The notes under the pieces are model-generated. The model worked only from the letters and a program-made list of their open reading frames with translations, did no database searches and had not been told where the DNA came from. A program made the translations under genes and the position numbers. 64,000 bases of DNA from CAVVEQ01 sp963806635 (GTDB lineage: Bacteria > Chloroflexota > Anaerolineae > Anaerolineales > Anaerolineaceae), in the NCBI GenBank assembly GCA_963806635.1, contig CAWDZA010000021.1:124001-188000 (forward strand), in the 5' to 3' direction. This document shows positions 1 to 8,724 of this stretch, one piece after another (position 1 is the first letter of the stretch; each line of letters starts with the position of its first letter).

Positions 1-1
1 T

Positions 2-1459
2 GGTCTCGGAGCCGCGCTCAATGTGAACCAGATCGATGCAGCCATCGCGGCTATTTCCGTCACCCCCGAACGCCAAACCCAGGTGAACTTTTCAAATGTC
101 TACCTGGTCGGTTCGGATGGCATTTTGGCGCAAAAGGGTTCACCCATCACATCGGTTAAGACACCGGCGGATATGGCCAATAAGCGGATCGGTGTGGAAC
201 GCGGTACGGTATATGAGACCTGGGTGCAGCAGAACCTGGTGAATACCGGACTCATTCAACCCAGCCAGATGTTTGTCTACCAGCAGGCCAAGCATGCAGC
301 CAATGACCTGAGTCTCGGCCGTTTGGATCTGGTGATGGCAGACCTGCGTCCCTCCATCGTCGCCACCGAATCGTTGAATGTGGTCCTGGTGGGTCAGGGC
401 CTCAACCAGCAGCGTTTCGGGATTGCGCTGAAATTGAACGCAAATGAACTGACCAACCGCATTAACGATGCCCTGCTCCAATTGCAGAACGAAGGCGTGA
501 TCGCCCAATTGCAGAAGGAGTATCTGAACCTGGACCCAACCGACGCGCAACCCGTCCCAACCCCGGTTCCAACGCTTGCGCCCTCCGCCCCAACCCCGAC
601 CTTCGTTCCCACACCCACCGGGTGTTCGGATGCGATGCGGTTTGTCACCGATCTTTCATTTGGGGATGGAAACGGAACCTTCTTCCCGGACGTAAATCCG
701 AATCAGAACTTCCGTAAAGGCTGGCGCATCCAGAACACCGGCACCTGCACCTGGAATTCGACATACTACCTGGGATTCGTCTCCGGGGCTCAAATGGGCG
801 GTCGAAACACAGCCGTGCAGGGGAATGTTGCCCCCGGTCAAACCTTTGATATGTGGGTCAACCTGACTGCCCCATCCAACCCGGGTCAGTATGAAGGAAT
901 CTGGCAAATGTTTAATGGCAGGAACCTCGCCTTCGGGGAGCGGCTTCGCGTGAGAGCTGAGGTGGTTGGCCCCACGAGGGTGCCGCCCACGCAAGCTCCG
1001 CCCACAGCCACGCCGCCCACGGCTCCCACAGCCACAAAACCCGCGCCAACCGCGGTTCCTCCCACGGTGGCTCCCCCCACGGCAGTGCCCCCAACCGCAG
1101 TTCCCACAGCCACAACCCACCCTGCCGCCGGTTTGATGGGCAGACGCTGGGAACTGACCTATTTGAACGGCGACGAGAATATCGTCAGCCCATTCCCCAA
1201 TATCGAATTCAAGGCAGATTGGACTGCCACCGGTTCCGGAGGTTGTAACACCTTCACCGCCGATTACATCGTTCAAGGTTCCATGCTCAATATCACCAAT
1301 TTGACCGCTTCGAAACGCGCTTGCGATCAGGCTGTCATGGATCAGGAGAATGCCTTCTTTGACACACTGAAACAGGTACAGAGCTTCTCCATAACCAATA
1401 ATGGCAGAGAGCTGGACATGTTCCGAAATAACAACCCAATCTTGAAATTCGACTCATAA
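2..1459 (+). CDS. Solute-binding (family 3)/NBR1-type Ig-like/META surface protein, 5' truncated
   Basis: The reading frame is already open at the left edge (it reads GLGAALNVNQID), so the start lies outside the window; the GTG at 23 is internal. The first ~175 residues are a bacterial family 3 amino-acid-type solute-binding domain (DAAIAAISVTPERQTQVNFS, GVERGTVYETWVQ, FGIALKLN). A Pro/Thr linker leads to an NBR1-type Ig-like domain (KGWRIQNTGTCTW, NVAPGQTFDMWVNLTAPSNP, GQYEGIWQMFN), then a second PT linker and a C-terminal META/HslJ-like domain (GGCNTFTADYIV, KRACDQAVMDQENAFF). It is the first of four tandem paralogues. Binding-domain ligand and export are inferred from family; no ABC permease or ATPase is adjacent, so a sensing or surface-binding role is as likely as transport. 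Confidence 0.85.
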   Translation, partial: GLGAALNVNQIDAAIAAISVTPERQTQVNFSNVYLVGSDGILAQKGSPITSVKTPADMANKRIGVERGTVYETWVQQNLVNTGLIQPSQMFVYQQAKHAANDLSLGRLDLVMADLRPSIVATESLNVVLVGQGLNQQRFGIALKLNANELTNRINDALLQLQNEGVIAQLQKEYLNLDPTDAQPVPTPVPTLAPSAPTPTFVPTPTGCSDAMRFVTDLSFGDGNGTFFPDVNPNQNFRKGWRIQNTGTCTWNSTYYLGFVSGAQMGGRNTAVQGNVAPGQTFDMWVNLTAPSNPGQYEGIWQMFNGRNLAFGERLRVRAEVVGPTRVPPTQAPPTATPPTAPTATKPAPTAVPPTVAPPTAVPPTAVPTATTHPAAGLMGRRWELTYLNGDENIVSPFPNIEFKADWTATGSGGCNTFTADYIVQGSMLNITNLTASKRACDQAVMDQENAFFDTLKQVQSFSITNNGRELDMFRNNNPILKFDS

Positions 1460-1488
1460 AAGTCCTGTAGCTCAAATCCAAGAAATCA

Positions 1489-1520
1489 GAGGCGGCCTCC
1501 CCGGTCGCCTCATTTTTTTT
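1489..1520 (+). terminator. Rho-independent terminator
   Basis: A GAGGCG/CGCCTC stem (1489-1494 with 1506-1511) is followed by a run of eight T at 1513-1520, 30 bases after the stop of the upstream gene. It separates the first two paralogues into different transcription units. Confidence 0.8.
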
Positions 1521-1561
1521 CGCATTCCAATCATCTCTTCCAGTTGAATATTTGATGTTTC

Positions 1562-1577
1562 GTGTTATCCTGTAAAT
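1562..1577 (+). promoter_or_regulatory. Putative promoter, GTGTTAT motif
   Basis: GTGTTAT at 1562 followed by a TGTAAAT-like -10. The same GTGTTAT word precedes the next two paralogues at 3201 and 4878, each 48-62 bases... specifically 68, 59 and 54 bases from motif start to the ATG. Functional role is inferred from this conservation. Confidence 0.45.
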
Positions 1578-1629
1578 GATTTGGGTTGGACGTGTGGATA
1601 CATGTTTTTTTAACATCAAGGAGATAATT

Positions 1630-3075
1630 ATGAAAAAAACCGGTTGGGGAAATTATTTGGATAATCCAGGACAATCTGGAAAATGGAAATTAATACCAGG
1701 GCTGCTCGCCGTGATGCTTACGCTGGCAATTCTCGTTTCAGGCTGCAGCGCCCCCACCAGCCAGCCGCCTCCCCCGGCGGATGCATCCTGGACCCGCGTT
1801 CAGGAGAGCGGTTTCTTGCGGGTTGGAACCTCCTCTGGGTATCCTCCCTATGAGTACTACGACGAAAATATGAAGCTCACCGGGTTTGATATCGCCCTGA
1901 TCAACAGCATCGGATCAAAACTGGGTGTGAAGGTGGATATCCAGGATTTCGCTTTCGATGGACTCGGTTCAGCCCTTCAAGTGGACCAGATCGACGCTGC
2001 CATCGCCGCGATCTCGGTGAATGATGAACGGGCAAAGCAGGTTAATTTTTCAAACGTCTATTTTGTGGGTTCCGATGGTGAACTTGCCCGCAAAGGTTCG
2101 CCTATCACATCCATCACCTCGATCCAGGATTTCGCCAATAAGCGGGTGGGTGTGGAACGGGGGACCATTTACGAAACCTGGGTTCAGAAGGAACTTGTAG
2201 ATGCCGGCTTGATCCGTGCTGATCAGATGTTCGTATATGCCCAGGCGAAGGATGCGGTGAATGACCTCAGCCAGGACCGCCTCGATCTGGTCATCCTTGA
2301 CCTCCGCCCGGCGACTCAAGCGCAGAGCTTTTTCGATGTCGTGCTGGTGGGCTCCGGTCAAACCCAGCAGCGGTTCGCGGTCGCATTGAAACTGAACGCG
2401 AACGAGTTAACCGCCAGGATAAACGAAGCTCTCATCCAGCTGCAAAATGATGGCACCCTTGCGGAGTTACAAAAAGAATTCCTCAATATCGAACCTTCGG
2501 AAGCCGAGCCGCTGCCCACACCGGTTCCCACCCTGGCGCCCGCAGCCCCCACCCCCACTTTCGTCCCCACCCCGGTCGGCTGTGTCGATTCCATGAAGTT
2601 CATTGCAGACCTGACCCTGGATGACGGAAATGGATCCTTCTTCCCCGATGTACAGCCCAACCAGGCGGTCCAGAAGGGCTGGCGCATCCAAAATACCGGA
2701 ACCTGCACGTGGAATTCCACCTATTCGCTTCGCTTTGTTCAAGGCACCCAAATGGGCGGGCAACCCACCGCCATCCAGGGCAATGTTGCCCCGGGAGCGA
2801 TGTACGATATTTATGTGAACCTGACAGCTCCTTCCAATCCCGGGCAATATCGGGGTACCTGGCAATTGTTCAATAGCAGGGGTTTGGCTTTCGGGGAAAG
2901 CCTCTTTGTTCAGATGGAGGTCATTGGCCCGACCAAGGTACCCACCACCGCCGTGCCCACCACCGCGGTACCGCCAACATACACTCCAACCTCCACACCC
3001 ACATATACACAGGTACCATCTACTGACACCCCGATGGAAACCCCGGAAGTGGTCAATCCAATCGCCACTCCATAG
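1630..3075 (+). CDS. Solute-binding (family 3)/NBR1-type Ig-like lipoprotein
   Basis: The ATG at 1630 follows a good ribosome site (AAGGAGAT at 1619). The 481-residue protein has a long basic N-terminus, a hydrophobic helix ending in the lipobox VSGC, and so is probably a lipoprotein. Next come a family 3 solute-binding domain (about residues 55-285; LRVGTSSGYPPYEYYDEN, QIDAAIAAISVNDERAKQVN), a PT linker, and an NBR1-type Ig-like domain (about 315-440; KGWRIQNTGTCTWNSTY). It ends in a short Thr/Pro tail and lacks the META domain of paralogues 1 and 4. Its own terminators and promoter suggest a monocistronic gene. Ligand unknown. Confidence 0.88.
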   Translation: MKKTGWGNYLDNPGQSGKWKLIPGLLAVMLTLAILVSGCSAPTSQPPPPADASWTRVQESGFLRVGTSSGYPPYEYYDENMKLTGFDIALINSIGSKLGVKVDIQDFAFDGLGSALQVDQIDAAIAAISVNDERAKQVNFSNVYFVGSDGELARKGSPITSITSIQDFANKRVGVERGTIYETWVQKELVDAGLIRADQMFVYAQAKDAVNDLSQDRLDLVILDLRPATQAQSFFDVVLVGSGQTQQRFAVALKLNANELTARINEALIQLQNDGTLAELQKEFLNIEPSEAEPLPTPVPTLAPAAPTPTFVPTPVGCVDSMKFIADLTLDDGNGSFFPDVQPNQAVQKGWRIQNTGTCTWNSTYSLRFVQGTQMGGQPTAIQGNVAPGAMYDIYVNLTAPSNPGQYRGTWQLFNSRGLAFGESLFVQMEVIGPTKVPTTAVPTTAVPPTYTPTSTPTYTQVPSTDTPMETPEVVNPIATP

Positions 3076-3104
3076 TTATACTGAAATAAATCGTAGCAAA
3101 CCTG

Positions 3105-3150
3105 GGATGAAGAGAAGCGGAAAAACCTTCGCCTCTCTTCATCCTTTTCT
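3105..3150 (+). terminator. Rho-independent terminator
   Basis: GATGAAGAGA pairs with TCTCTTCATC across an ~18-base loop and is followed by CTTTTCTT. It lies 30 bases after the stop of the second paralogue. Confidence 0.7.
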
Positions 3151-3200
3151 TAATGGCATCTGGTTTTTTCGTCCTTGAATGTTCTCGTCCTTCAAAAATT

Positions 3201-3218
3201 GTGTTATCGTAATACAAT
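3201..3218 (+). promoter_or_regulatory. Putative promoter, GTGTTAT motif
   Basis: GTGTTAT at 3201 followed by a TACAAT -10-like hexamer at about 3213. It matches the motif upstream of paralogues 2 and 4. Confidence 0.45.
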
Positions 3219-3259
3219 TATTACGGGAACAAAAACCTTGAAAAAGGTGTCTATTGGAT

Positions 3260-4753
3260 ATGAATAATTCAAATCCGCAGCAAGGTGAACCCCAGAAATC
3301 GGGGCGGAATCCCCGCCTCTGGATCTATATCCTGATCGGTGTGCTGGTTTTTCTGCTGCTCGCGGATGTCGGTCTGCGTTCCATTCAATTATTATTTTTC
3401 AGAGCGACCCCATCTCCAAGCCAACCCGTCTCGCAGGATCCCTGGGAGATCATACAAAAGTCCGGCGTCCTCATGGTCGGAACCAGTTCCGGGTATCCCC
3501 CGTTCGAAGACTACACCAATACCAGCAACTTGGATGGCTACGACGTCGCCCTGGCCTACGAGCTGGGCAAAAAGCTGGGCGTGCAGGTCAGCATCCAGGA
3601 TATCCCCTTCGACAGCCTGCAATCCGCCCTGCAAAATAACCAGATCGATCTGGCGCTGGCAGCCATCTCCGTCACCTCCGAACGCGAGCAGATGATGGCG
3701 TTTTCGAATGTGTATTTTGTGGGTTCGGATGGCGTCCTGGCGCAAAAGGGATCCCCCATCACATCGGTGACCTCGGTGCAGGGCTTCGCCAATCTGCGCC
3801 TGGGCGTGGAACAGGGTACGGTCTTCCAGACCTGGGCGCAGGATAACCTGGTGAACACCGGGCTGATCGCTCCCGGGCAGCTGCTCGTCTATGCCCAGGC
3901 TAAAGATGCGGTCAATGACCTCAGTCTGGGCAACCTGGACCTGGTGCTGATGGACCTGCAGCCAGCCACCGCCGCCACCTCGCTCTATAACGTCTCCCTG
4001 GTCGGCCAGGGTTTCAGCCAGCAGCGCATGGCGGCTGCCATGAAGCCCGGCGCAGTGGAGCTCACCGCCAAAGTGAATGACGCCCTGCTCCAGTTGCAGA
4101 ATGAAGGTGTGCTGGATGCCCTCCAGAAGGAATATCTCCAAAATTCCACGGGTGAATGGGTTGCCTCCTCCACCCCATCCCCCGCCCCGGGATCGGCCTC
4201 CCCCACGCCCTATCCCACCTACACACGTTACCCCACCCAGCCTCCCCCGGCGGGTTGTTTTGATGGCATGGCTTACATCAAGGACCTCTCCTACTCCGAC
4301 GGCGGCATGAGCTATTATGCCGATGTGCCCGCCGGTCATAGCTTTTCAAAGGGCTGGCGGATCCAGAACACAGGCACCTGCACCTGGAATGCCTACTATT
4401 ACATCGCCTTCGTGTCTGGCACGCAGATGAGTGGGCAACCCACCTCCATTCAAAAATATGTCTATCCCGGTCAGACCTATGATGTTTACGTAAACCTGGT
4501 GGCGCCCACCACCTACGGACAATACAAAGCCAAATGGCGTCTTTTCAACCCCTATAACTACACTTTCGGGAACGATCTGTATGTCATGATCGAGGCCGTG
4601 CCAACCGCCACTCACACCATCACGCCCACGCGGACGGTCACCCCAACACGCACCACCACGCGCACCACAACAGGAACGGCGACCTCCACTTTCACCGCGA
4701 CGCCCACGCCAACCCCTACTGAAACCCCCACGCCCACCCCAACGTCCACCTAA
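3260..4753 (+). CDS. Solute-binding (family 3)/NBR1-type Ig-like membrane-anchored protein
   Basis: Third tandem paralogue, 497 residues from the ATG at 3260 (a TTG two codons upstream at 3254 is an alternative). Unlike paralogue 2 it has no lipobox; a single hydrophobic segment near residues 22-48 should anchor it with the N-terminus inside. The solute-binding domain follows (SGVLMVGTSSGYPPFEDY, QIDLALAAISVTSEREQMM), then a PT/Tyr-rich linker and the Ig-like domain (KGWRIQNTGTCTWNAYYY, VYPGQTYDVYVNLVAP). The last ~50 residues are an almost pure Thr/Pro/Arg tail, which could span or interact with the envelope. No META domain. Same unknowns about ligand as its neighbours. Confidence 0.86.
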   Translation: MNNSNPQQGEPQKSGRNPRLWIYILIGVLVFLLLADVGLRSIQLLFFRATPSPSQPVSQDPWEIIQKSGVLMVGTSSGYPPFEDYTNTSNLDGYDVALAYELGKKLGVQVSIQDIPFDSLQSALQNNQIDLALAAISVTSEREQMMAFSNVYFVGSDGVLAQKGSPITSVTSVQGFANLRLGVEQGTVFQTWAQDNLVNTGLIAPGQLLVYAQAKDAVNDLSLGNLDLVLMDLQPATAATSLYNVSLVGQGFSQQRMAAAMKPGAVELTAKVNDALLQLQNEGVLDALQKEYLQNSTGEWVASSTPSPAPGSASPTPYPTYTRYPTQPPPAGCFDGMAYIKDLSYSDGGMSYYADVPAGHSFSKGWRIQNTGTCTWNAYYYIAFVSGTQMSGQPTSIQKYVYPGQTYDVYVNLVAPTTYGQYKAKWRLFNPYNYTFGNDLYVMIEAVPTATHTITPTRTVTPTRTTTRTTTGTATSTFTATPTPTPTETPTPTPTST

Positions 4754-4877
4754 GGCTTCTTTTTGAACCTGGAATAAAGGGTGGGGAATTTTGTATTCCA
4801 TTCACCCATATTAAGTTACCCCCACCGGTATATCCTCTCAAGAAACCACAATTAAATAACCAGGTTTTCTCCAAAAA

Positions 4878-4892
4878 GTGTTATTGTATAAT
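4878..4892 (+). promoter_or_regulatory. Putative promoter, GTGTTAT plus TATAAT
   Basis: GTGTTAT at 4878-4884 runs directly into TATAAT at 4887-4892, about 40 bases before the ATG at 4932. This is the clearest member of the motif shared by the paralogue family. Confidence 0.55.
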
Positions 4893-4931
4893 CGATATAG
4901 TATTCACGCCCCGTCTCTGAAAGGAGTTGCC

Positions 4932-6804
4932 ATGTCCACCACGCCGCTTGCCCAACCCCCCGCGCAGCCAGAGGAGCCGAAGAAACGCTCCCGGGTGCTG
5001 CTCTATACCATCCTCGGCATCCTCATCGTACTGCTTCTGGTCGTCTTCGGTTTCCGTGCCTGCCAGAGCCTGGCTCCCCAGCCCACACCGCCCCCTGTAA
5101 CCAATGGGGATACCTCCTGGACCACCGTCAAGGATTCCGGCGTTTGGATGGTGGGCACCTCCTCTGGCTACCCGCCCTTCGAGTTCTATACCGAAAATCA
5201 CAACCTGGATGGGTTCGATATCGCCCTCGCTTACGAGATCGGCAAGAAGCTGGGCGTCCAGGTGAATATCCAGGACTTCGCCTTCGACGGTCTTTCCGGC
5301 GCGCTGCAAATGGGCCAGATCGACTCGGCTATCGCCGCCATCTCGGTCACCCCCGAGCGGGCTTCCGCGGTCAATTTCTCCAACGTGTATTACGTGGGTG
5401 TGGATGGCATCCTGGCGCAGAAGGGCTCGCCGATCACCTCCGTAAAAACGCCCCAGGATATGGCCAATAAGCGTGTGGGTGTGGAACGCGGCACGGTCTA
5501 TGAGACCTGGGTGCAAAACAACCTGGTCAACACCGGGCTGATCAGCGCCAACCAGATGTTTGTCTATGCCCAGGCCAAGGATGCCGTCAATGACCTCAGC
5601 CTTGGCCGCCTGGACCTGGTGATGGGCGACCTGCAGCCCGCCATTGCCTCCACCCAGTTCTTCGCGGTGGTGCTTGTGGGGCAGGGGCTTTCCCCGCAGC
5701 GCATGGCAATTGCCGTCATGCTGAATGGCAATGCGCTCACCGCCAAGATCAACCAGGCACTCGTCGAGCTCCAAAACCAGGGTGTGATCGCCCAGCTGGA
5801 AAAGACCTACCTCAACCTCGACCCGGCGGATGCGCAGCCTGTGCCCACCCCCCTGCCCACCCCCACCGTGGCGCCAGCCGCCCCCACCCCCACCTGGCGG
5901 CCTTCTCCCACAGCGCCGACGGGCTGCGTGGACTCCATGCAATTCATCCGCGATCTCACGTACGATACACTAAACGGAACCGAATACCCGGACCTAAACC
6001 CCGGGCAATCCTTCAAAAAAGGCTGGCAGATCCGAAACACCGGCACCTGCACCTGGGATTCGAAATACTACGTCAACTTCGTCTCCGGTACCCAGATGAA
6101 CGGGCAGCCGACCGCCATTCAGGGCAGTGTTGCCCCGGGCACAACCTATGACCTCTATGTGAATCTGGTGGCTCCCACCACGCCCGGGCGATACGACGGC
6201 AACTGGCAGATGTTCAACCCCAGCAACCTCGGGTTCGGTCAGCGCCTGTGGGTGGCCATCGAAGTGATCGGTCCCACCCCTGTGCCGCCCACCAAGGTTC
6301 CGCCCACCGCCACACCGCCGGTGCAAGCCACCCCCACCTCGCCTGCCCAGCCCACCGCAACGGTCTCCAGCCCAGCCCACGGCAACCGCCGTAGTGCCGC
6401 CAACCGCCACGATGGTTGTCCCGCCCACCGCCACGCTGGCGCCCCCGCCCACTGCCACCACCAACCCGGCAGCCGGACTGGTGGGACCCACCTGGGTGGT
6501 GGAATCCATCAAAGGCAGCCCGGTTGCCTCCGGTGCCAAGCAGACATCCCTCTTCGATGCTACAGGCAAATTGACCGGGAATGCCGGGTGCAACACATAT
6601 ACTGCCAGTTACACCACCAGTGGGTATTCCATGACAATCTCCGGAATAACCACCGGGATGATGATGTGCGACGCAGCCGTGATGACCGACGAGCAACTCT
6701 TCCTCTCCACCCTTGGAACGGTCAACGGCTTCCAGATCGTCAACGGAGGCACTGAACTGCAGCTCCTTTCCGGGAAAATGGTCGCCATCCAATTCACAAA
6801 ATGA
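4932..6804 (+). CDS. Solute-binding (family 3)/NBR1-type Ig-like/META protein, frameshifted in linker
   Basis: The ATG at 4932 has an AAAGGAG ribosome site. An N-terminal hydrophobic anchor (residues ~20-42) is followed by the solute-binding domain (MVGTSSGYPPFEFYTEN, GVERGTVYETWVQ) and the Ig-like domain (KGWQIRNTGTCTWDSKYY). The first frame then turns into nonsense (HGNRRSAANRHDG) while the frame entered near 6394 carries the PT linker and a META domain (GNAGCNTYTASYT, MMMCDAAVMTDEQLFLSTLG) to the stop at 6804. A one-base insertion around 6365-6385 inside the PT linker restores the paralogue-1 architecture. This may be sequence error or a real lesion; because the break is between domains, a secreted protein lacking only META would still fold. 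Confidence 0.8.
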
Positions 6805-6829
6805 TCTGGGCGATGTAAATAAAGTACCC

Positions 6830-6861
6830 ACCGGAGGCAGACCCCTGCCTCCGGTTTTTTA
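6830..6861 (+). terminator. Rho-independent terminator
   Basis: Perfect 11-bp stem ACCGGAGGCAG/CTGCCTCCGGT with a 4-base loop, then TTTTTAT. It closes the four-gene paralogue cluster. Confidence 0.9.
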
Positions 6862-6931
6862 TACAAAACCTTTTTCCCTTTACCGCCGGGATTACAATAC
6901 AGGAAGGATATTTTCCATTCAGGAGGATGAA

Positions 6932-7333
6932 ATGGACCCCAGGATTGCCGCAGTAGTGAACAAGAACAGTGACCTGTTCGAGAAAAAAGCTTTCGCCCAG
7001 CTTGCAACGCTGATGCCCGACGGCAGCCCGCAGGTCTCCCCCGTCTGGGTCGATTTCCAGGATGGTTTTGTGCTGGTCAATTCCGCCCGGGGACGGGTCA
7101 AGGACCGCAATATCGCCCGCGACCCGCGCGTGGCGCTTTCGATCCAGGACCCCGATAACCCCTACCGCAAGCTGCTCCTGCGCGGGCGGGTGGTGGAGAT
7201 CACAACCGAGGGCGCCGACGCCCACATCGACAAAATGGCGCTGAAATACCGCGGGCTGGAAAAATACCCCAACCACCGCCCCGGAGAGACGCGGGTGATC
7301 TATAAGATCGCCATCCAGCACGCCGCGGAATGA
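6932..7333 (+). CDS. PPOX-class (pyridoxamine oxidase-like split-barrel) protein
   Basis: The ATG at 6932 follows AGGAGG at 6921. The 133-residue product looks like the small split-barrel flavin/F420-binding family: an N-terminal helix, FAQLATLMPDGSPQVSPVWV, then a turn with GRVKDRNIARDPRVALSIQD and a C-terminal LRGRVVEIT strand. Families of this shape reduce or bind small substrates with F420 or FMN, and the motif VSPVWVDFQDGFVLVNS is common in putative F420-dependent members. A TACAAT box lies about 38 bases upstream. The stand-alone position gives no clue to the substrate. Assignment to the fold is firm, the cofactor is inferred. Confidence 0.85.
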   Translation: MDPRIAAVVNKNSDLFEKKAFAQLATLMPDGSPQVSPVWVDFQDGFVLVNSARGRVKDRNIARDPRVALSIQDPDNPYRKLLLRGRVVEITTEGADAHIDKMALKYRGLEKYPNHRPGETRVIYKIAIQHAAE

Positions 7334-7400
7334 CGCAGCGGTTGGCTGGACCGGCCGTGTTACAATAGAACATATATTCCCCTGGATCTGCCTGCCCTCG

Positions 7401-8617
7401 TTGCCCGTGAATCCCCTCAAAATCTCCCTGCCCCACGCCCGGCGGTTCCTGCTTGCCCACCAGGGGCTGAGCGCCGCATCCCCGCTGCGCGGGCTTCCCG
7501 GGGTGCTGGAGTCTGATCAGCCCGCCTGGGCTGCATCCAGTTTGACCCGATCAACATCGTGGGGCGCAACCCCGACCTGGTGCTGCAGGCACGCATCCGC
7601 CCCTACCAGCCATCCATGCTGGAGGAGCTTCTCTATCAAGATCACATCCTGGTGGAGGGCATGGACAAGGTCTGGTCCATCCACCACCACGCGGATTGGC
7701 CGCATTTTTCCCGCCGCCGGCAGCGGATCAACGAGCGCTATCTGCAGGGAGATTCTGCTCCGGAAAAACACGCCTGGCAGATCGCGGAGGCGATGCGCGC
7801 GAGCGGCAGGGATTCCAGCCACCTGCCCAAGAGCGGTGAATCGGTTATCTGGGACTGGGGCAAGCGGGTGGGGCTGGACCGCGCCGCGCTGGATCTGCTC
7901 AACAAGGCTGGCATCGTCACCATCACCTCGCGCAAGGCGAATCACAAGACCTATGACCTGGTGGAACGGGTGCTGCCTGCCGAAGTATTATCCGAAGCCG
8001 ACCCGCACCCCGATCTTTCTGATTACCAGCGCTGGCACGTGCTGCGCCGCGTGGGCGGGCTGGGGTTGGCCCAAAGGAACGGGGTGGAATTCTGGCTGGG
8101 CATCCTCGGGCTGAAGGCGCCCGAGCGCCGCGCTGCCATGGATGCGCTGATCGAAAGCGGCGAATTGATCCCGCTGGAGGTGGAAGGCGTGCAAAAGATG
8201 GCGTTTGTTATGCGCGCTTGCGATGAAGATACCCTGCGCAAAACCGCGCGCGCCTCCCGCGCCACGCCGCGCACAAGCTTTCTGCCCCCGCTGGATAACC
8301 TGCTCTGGGACCGGGATGTTATCCGCGCGCTGTTCGGGTTTGACTACCTGTGGGAGATCTATAAAAAGCCCGCCCAGCGAAAGTTTGGGCATTACACCCT
8401 GCCCGTGCTGTATGGGGAGAAGTTCATCGCCCGCTGCGAGCTGAAATTTGACCGCGCCGCGAAGATGCTTTCCGTGCCGGACTGGTGGTGGGAGGCGGAT
8501 GTGAAGCCGGATGCGGAGATGGCAAAGGCCATCACAGCGGCGCTCGTCGATTTTGGGCACTATTTGGGCGCGGAGCTTATCGAGGCACAGGTGCCGGGAA
8601 TTAATTTATCGGTCTAA
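7401..8617 (+). CDS. YcaQ/AlkZ-like winged-helix DNA glycosylase, frameshifted near N-terminus
   Basis: The protein resembles the YcaQ/AlkZ family (HTH_42), monofunctional DNA glycosylases acting on interstrand crosslinks or bulky alkyl adducts. The N-terminus (ISLPHARRFLLAHQGL) is in one frame from the TTG at 7401 or GTG at 7407. From about 7520 the family sequence continues in another frame: GCIQFDPINIVGRNPDLVLQ, then ELLYQDHILVEGMDKVWSI and RVGGLGLAQRNGVEFWLG. The shift is a net -1 near 7510-7525. The C-terminal part (LPPLDNLLWDRDVIRALFGF, YTLPVLYGEKFIAR) is also typical. A TACAAT box upstream at about 7361 may be the promoter. Exact lesion specificity cannot be read from sequence. Confidence 0.8.
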
Positions 8618-8724
8618 TTCTTCTTTGGGCGGACTCATACCCGCCGGAGGGGTGATTCACACAAGAATTCAGCGGGATTCAAGGTTAAAAGCTTTCTTAT
8701 AACCAGTTCATCCTTTTAGCATCC

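Noticed and set aside
3392..4339. Long open frame on the minus strand opposite the third binding-protein gene
   Set aside because: It is the mirror of a GC-rich coding strand with His/Gly/Val-rich nonsense composition. Similar mirrors at 4881-5942 and 15992-17407 are rejected for the same reason.
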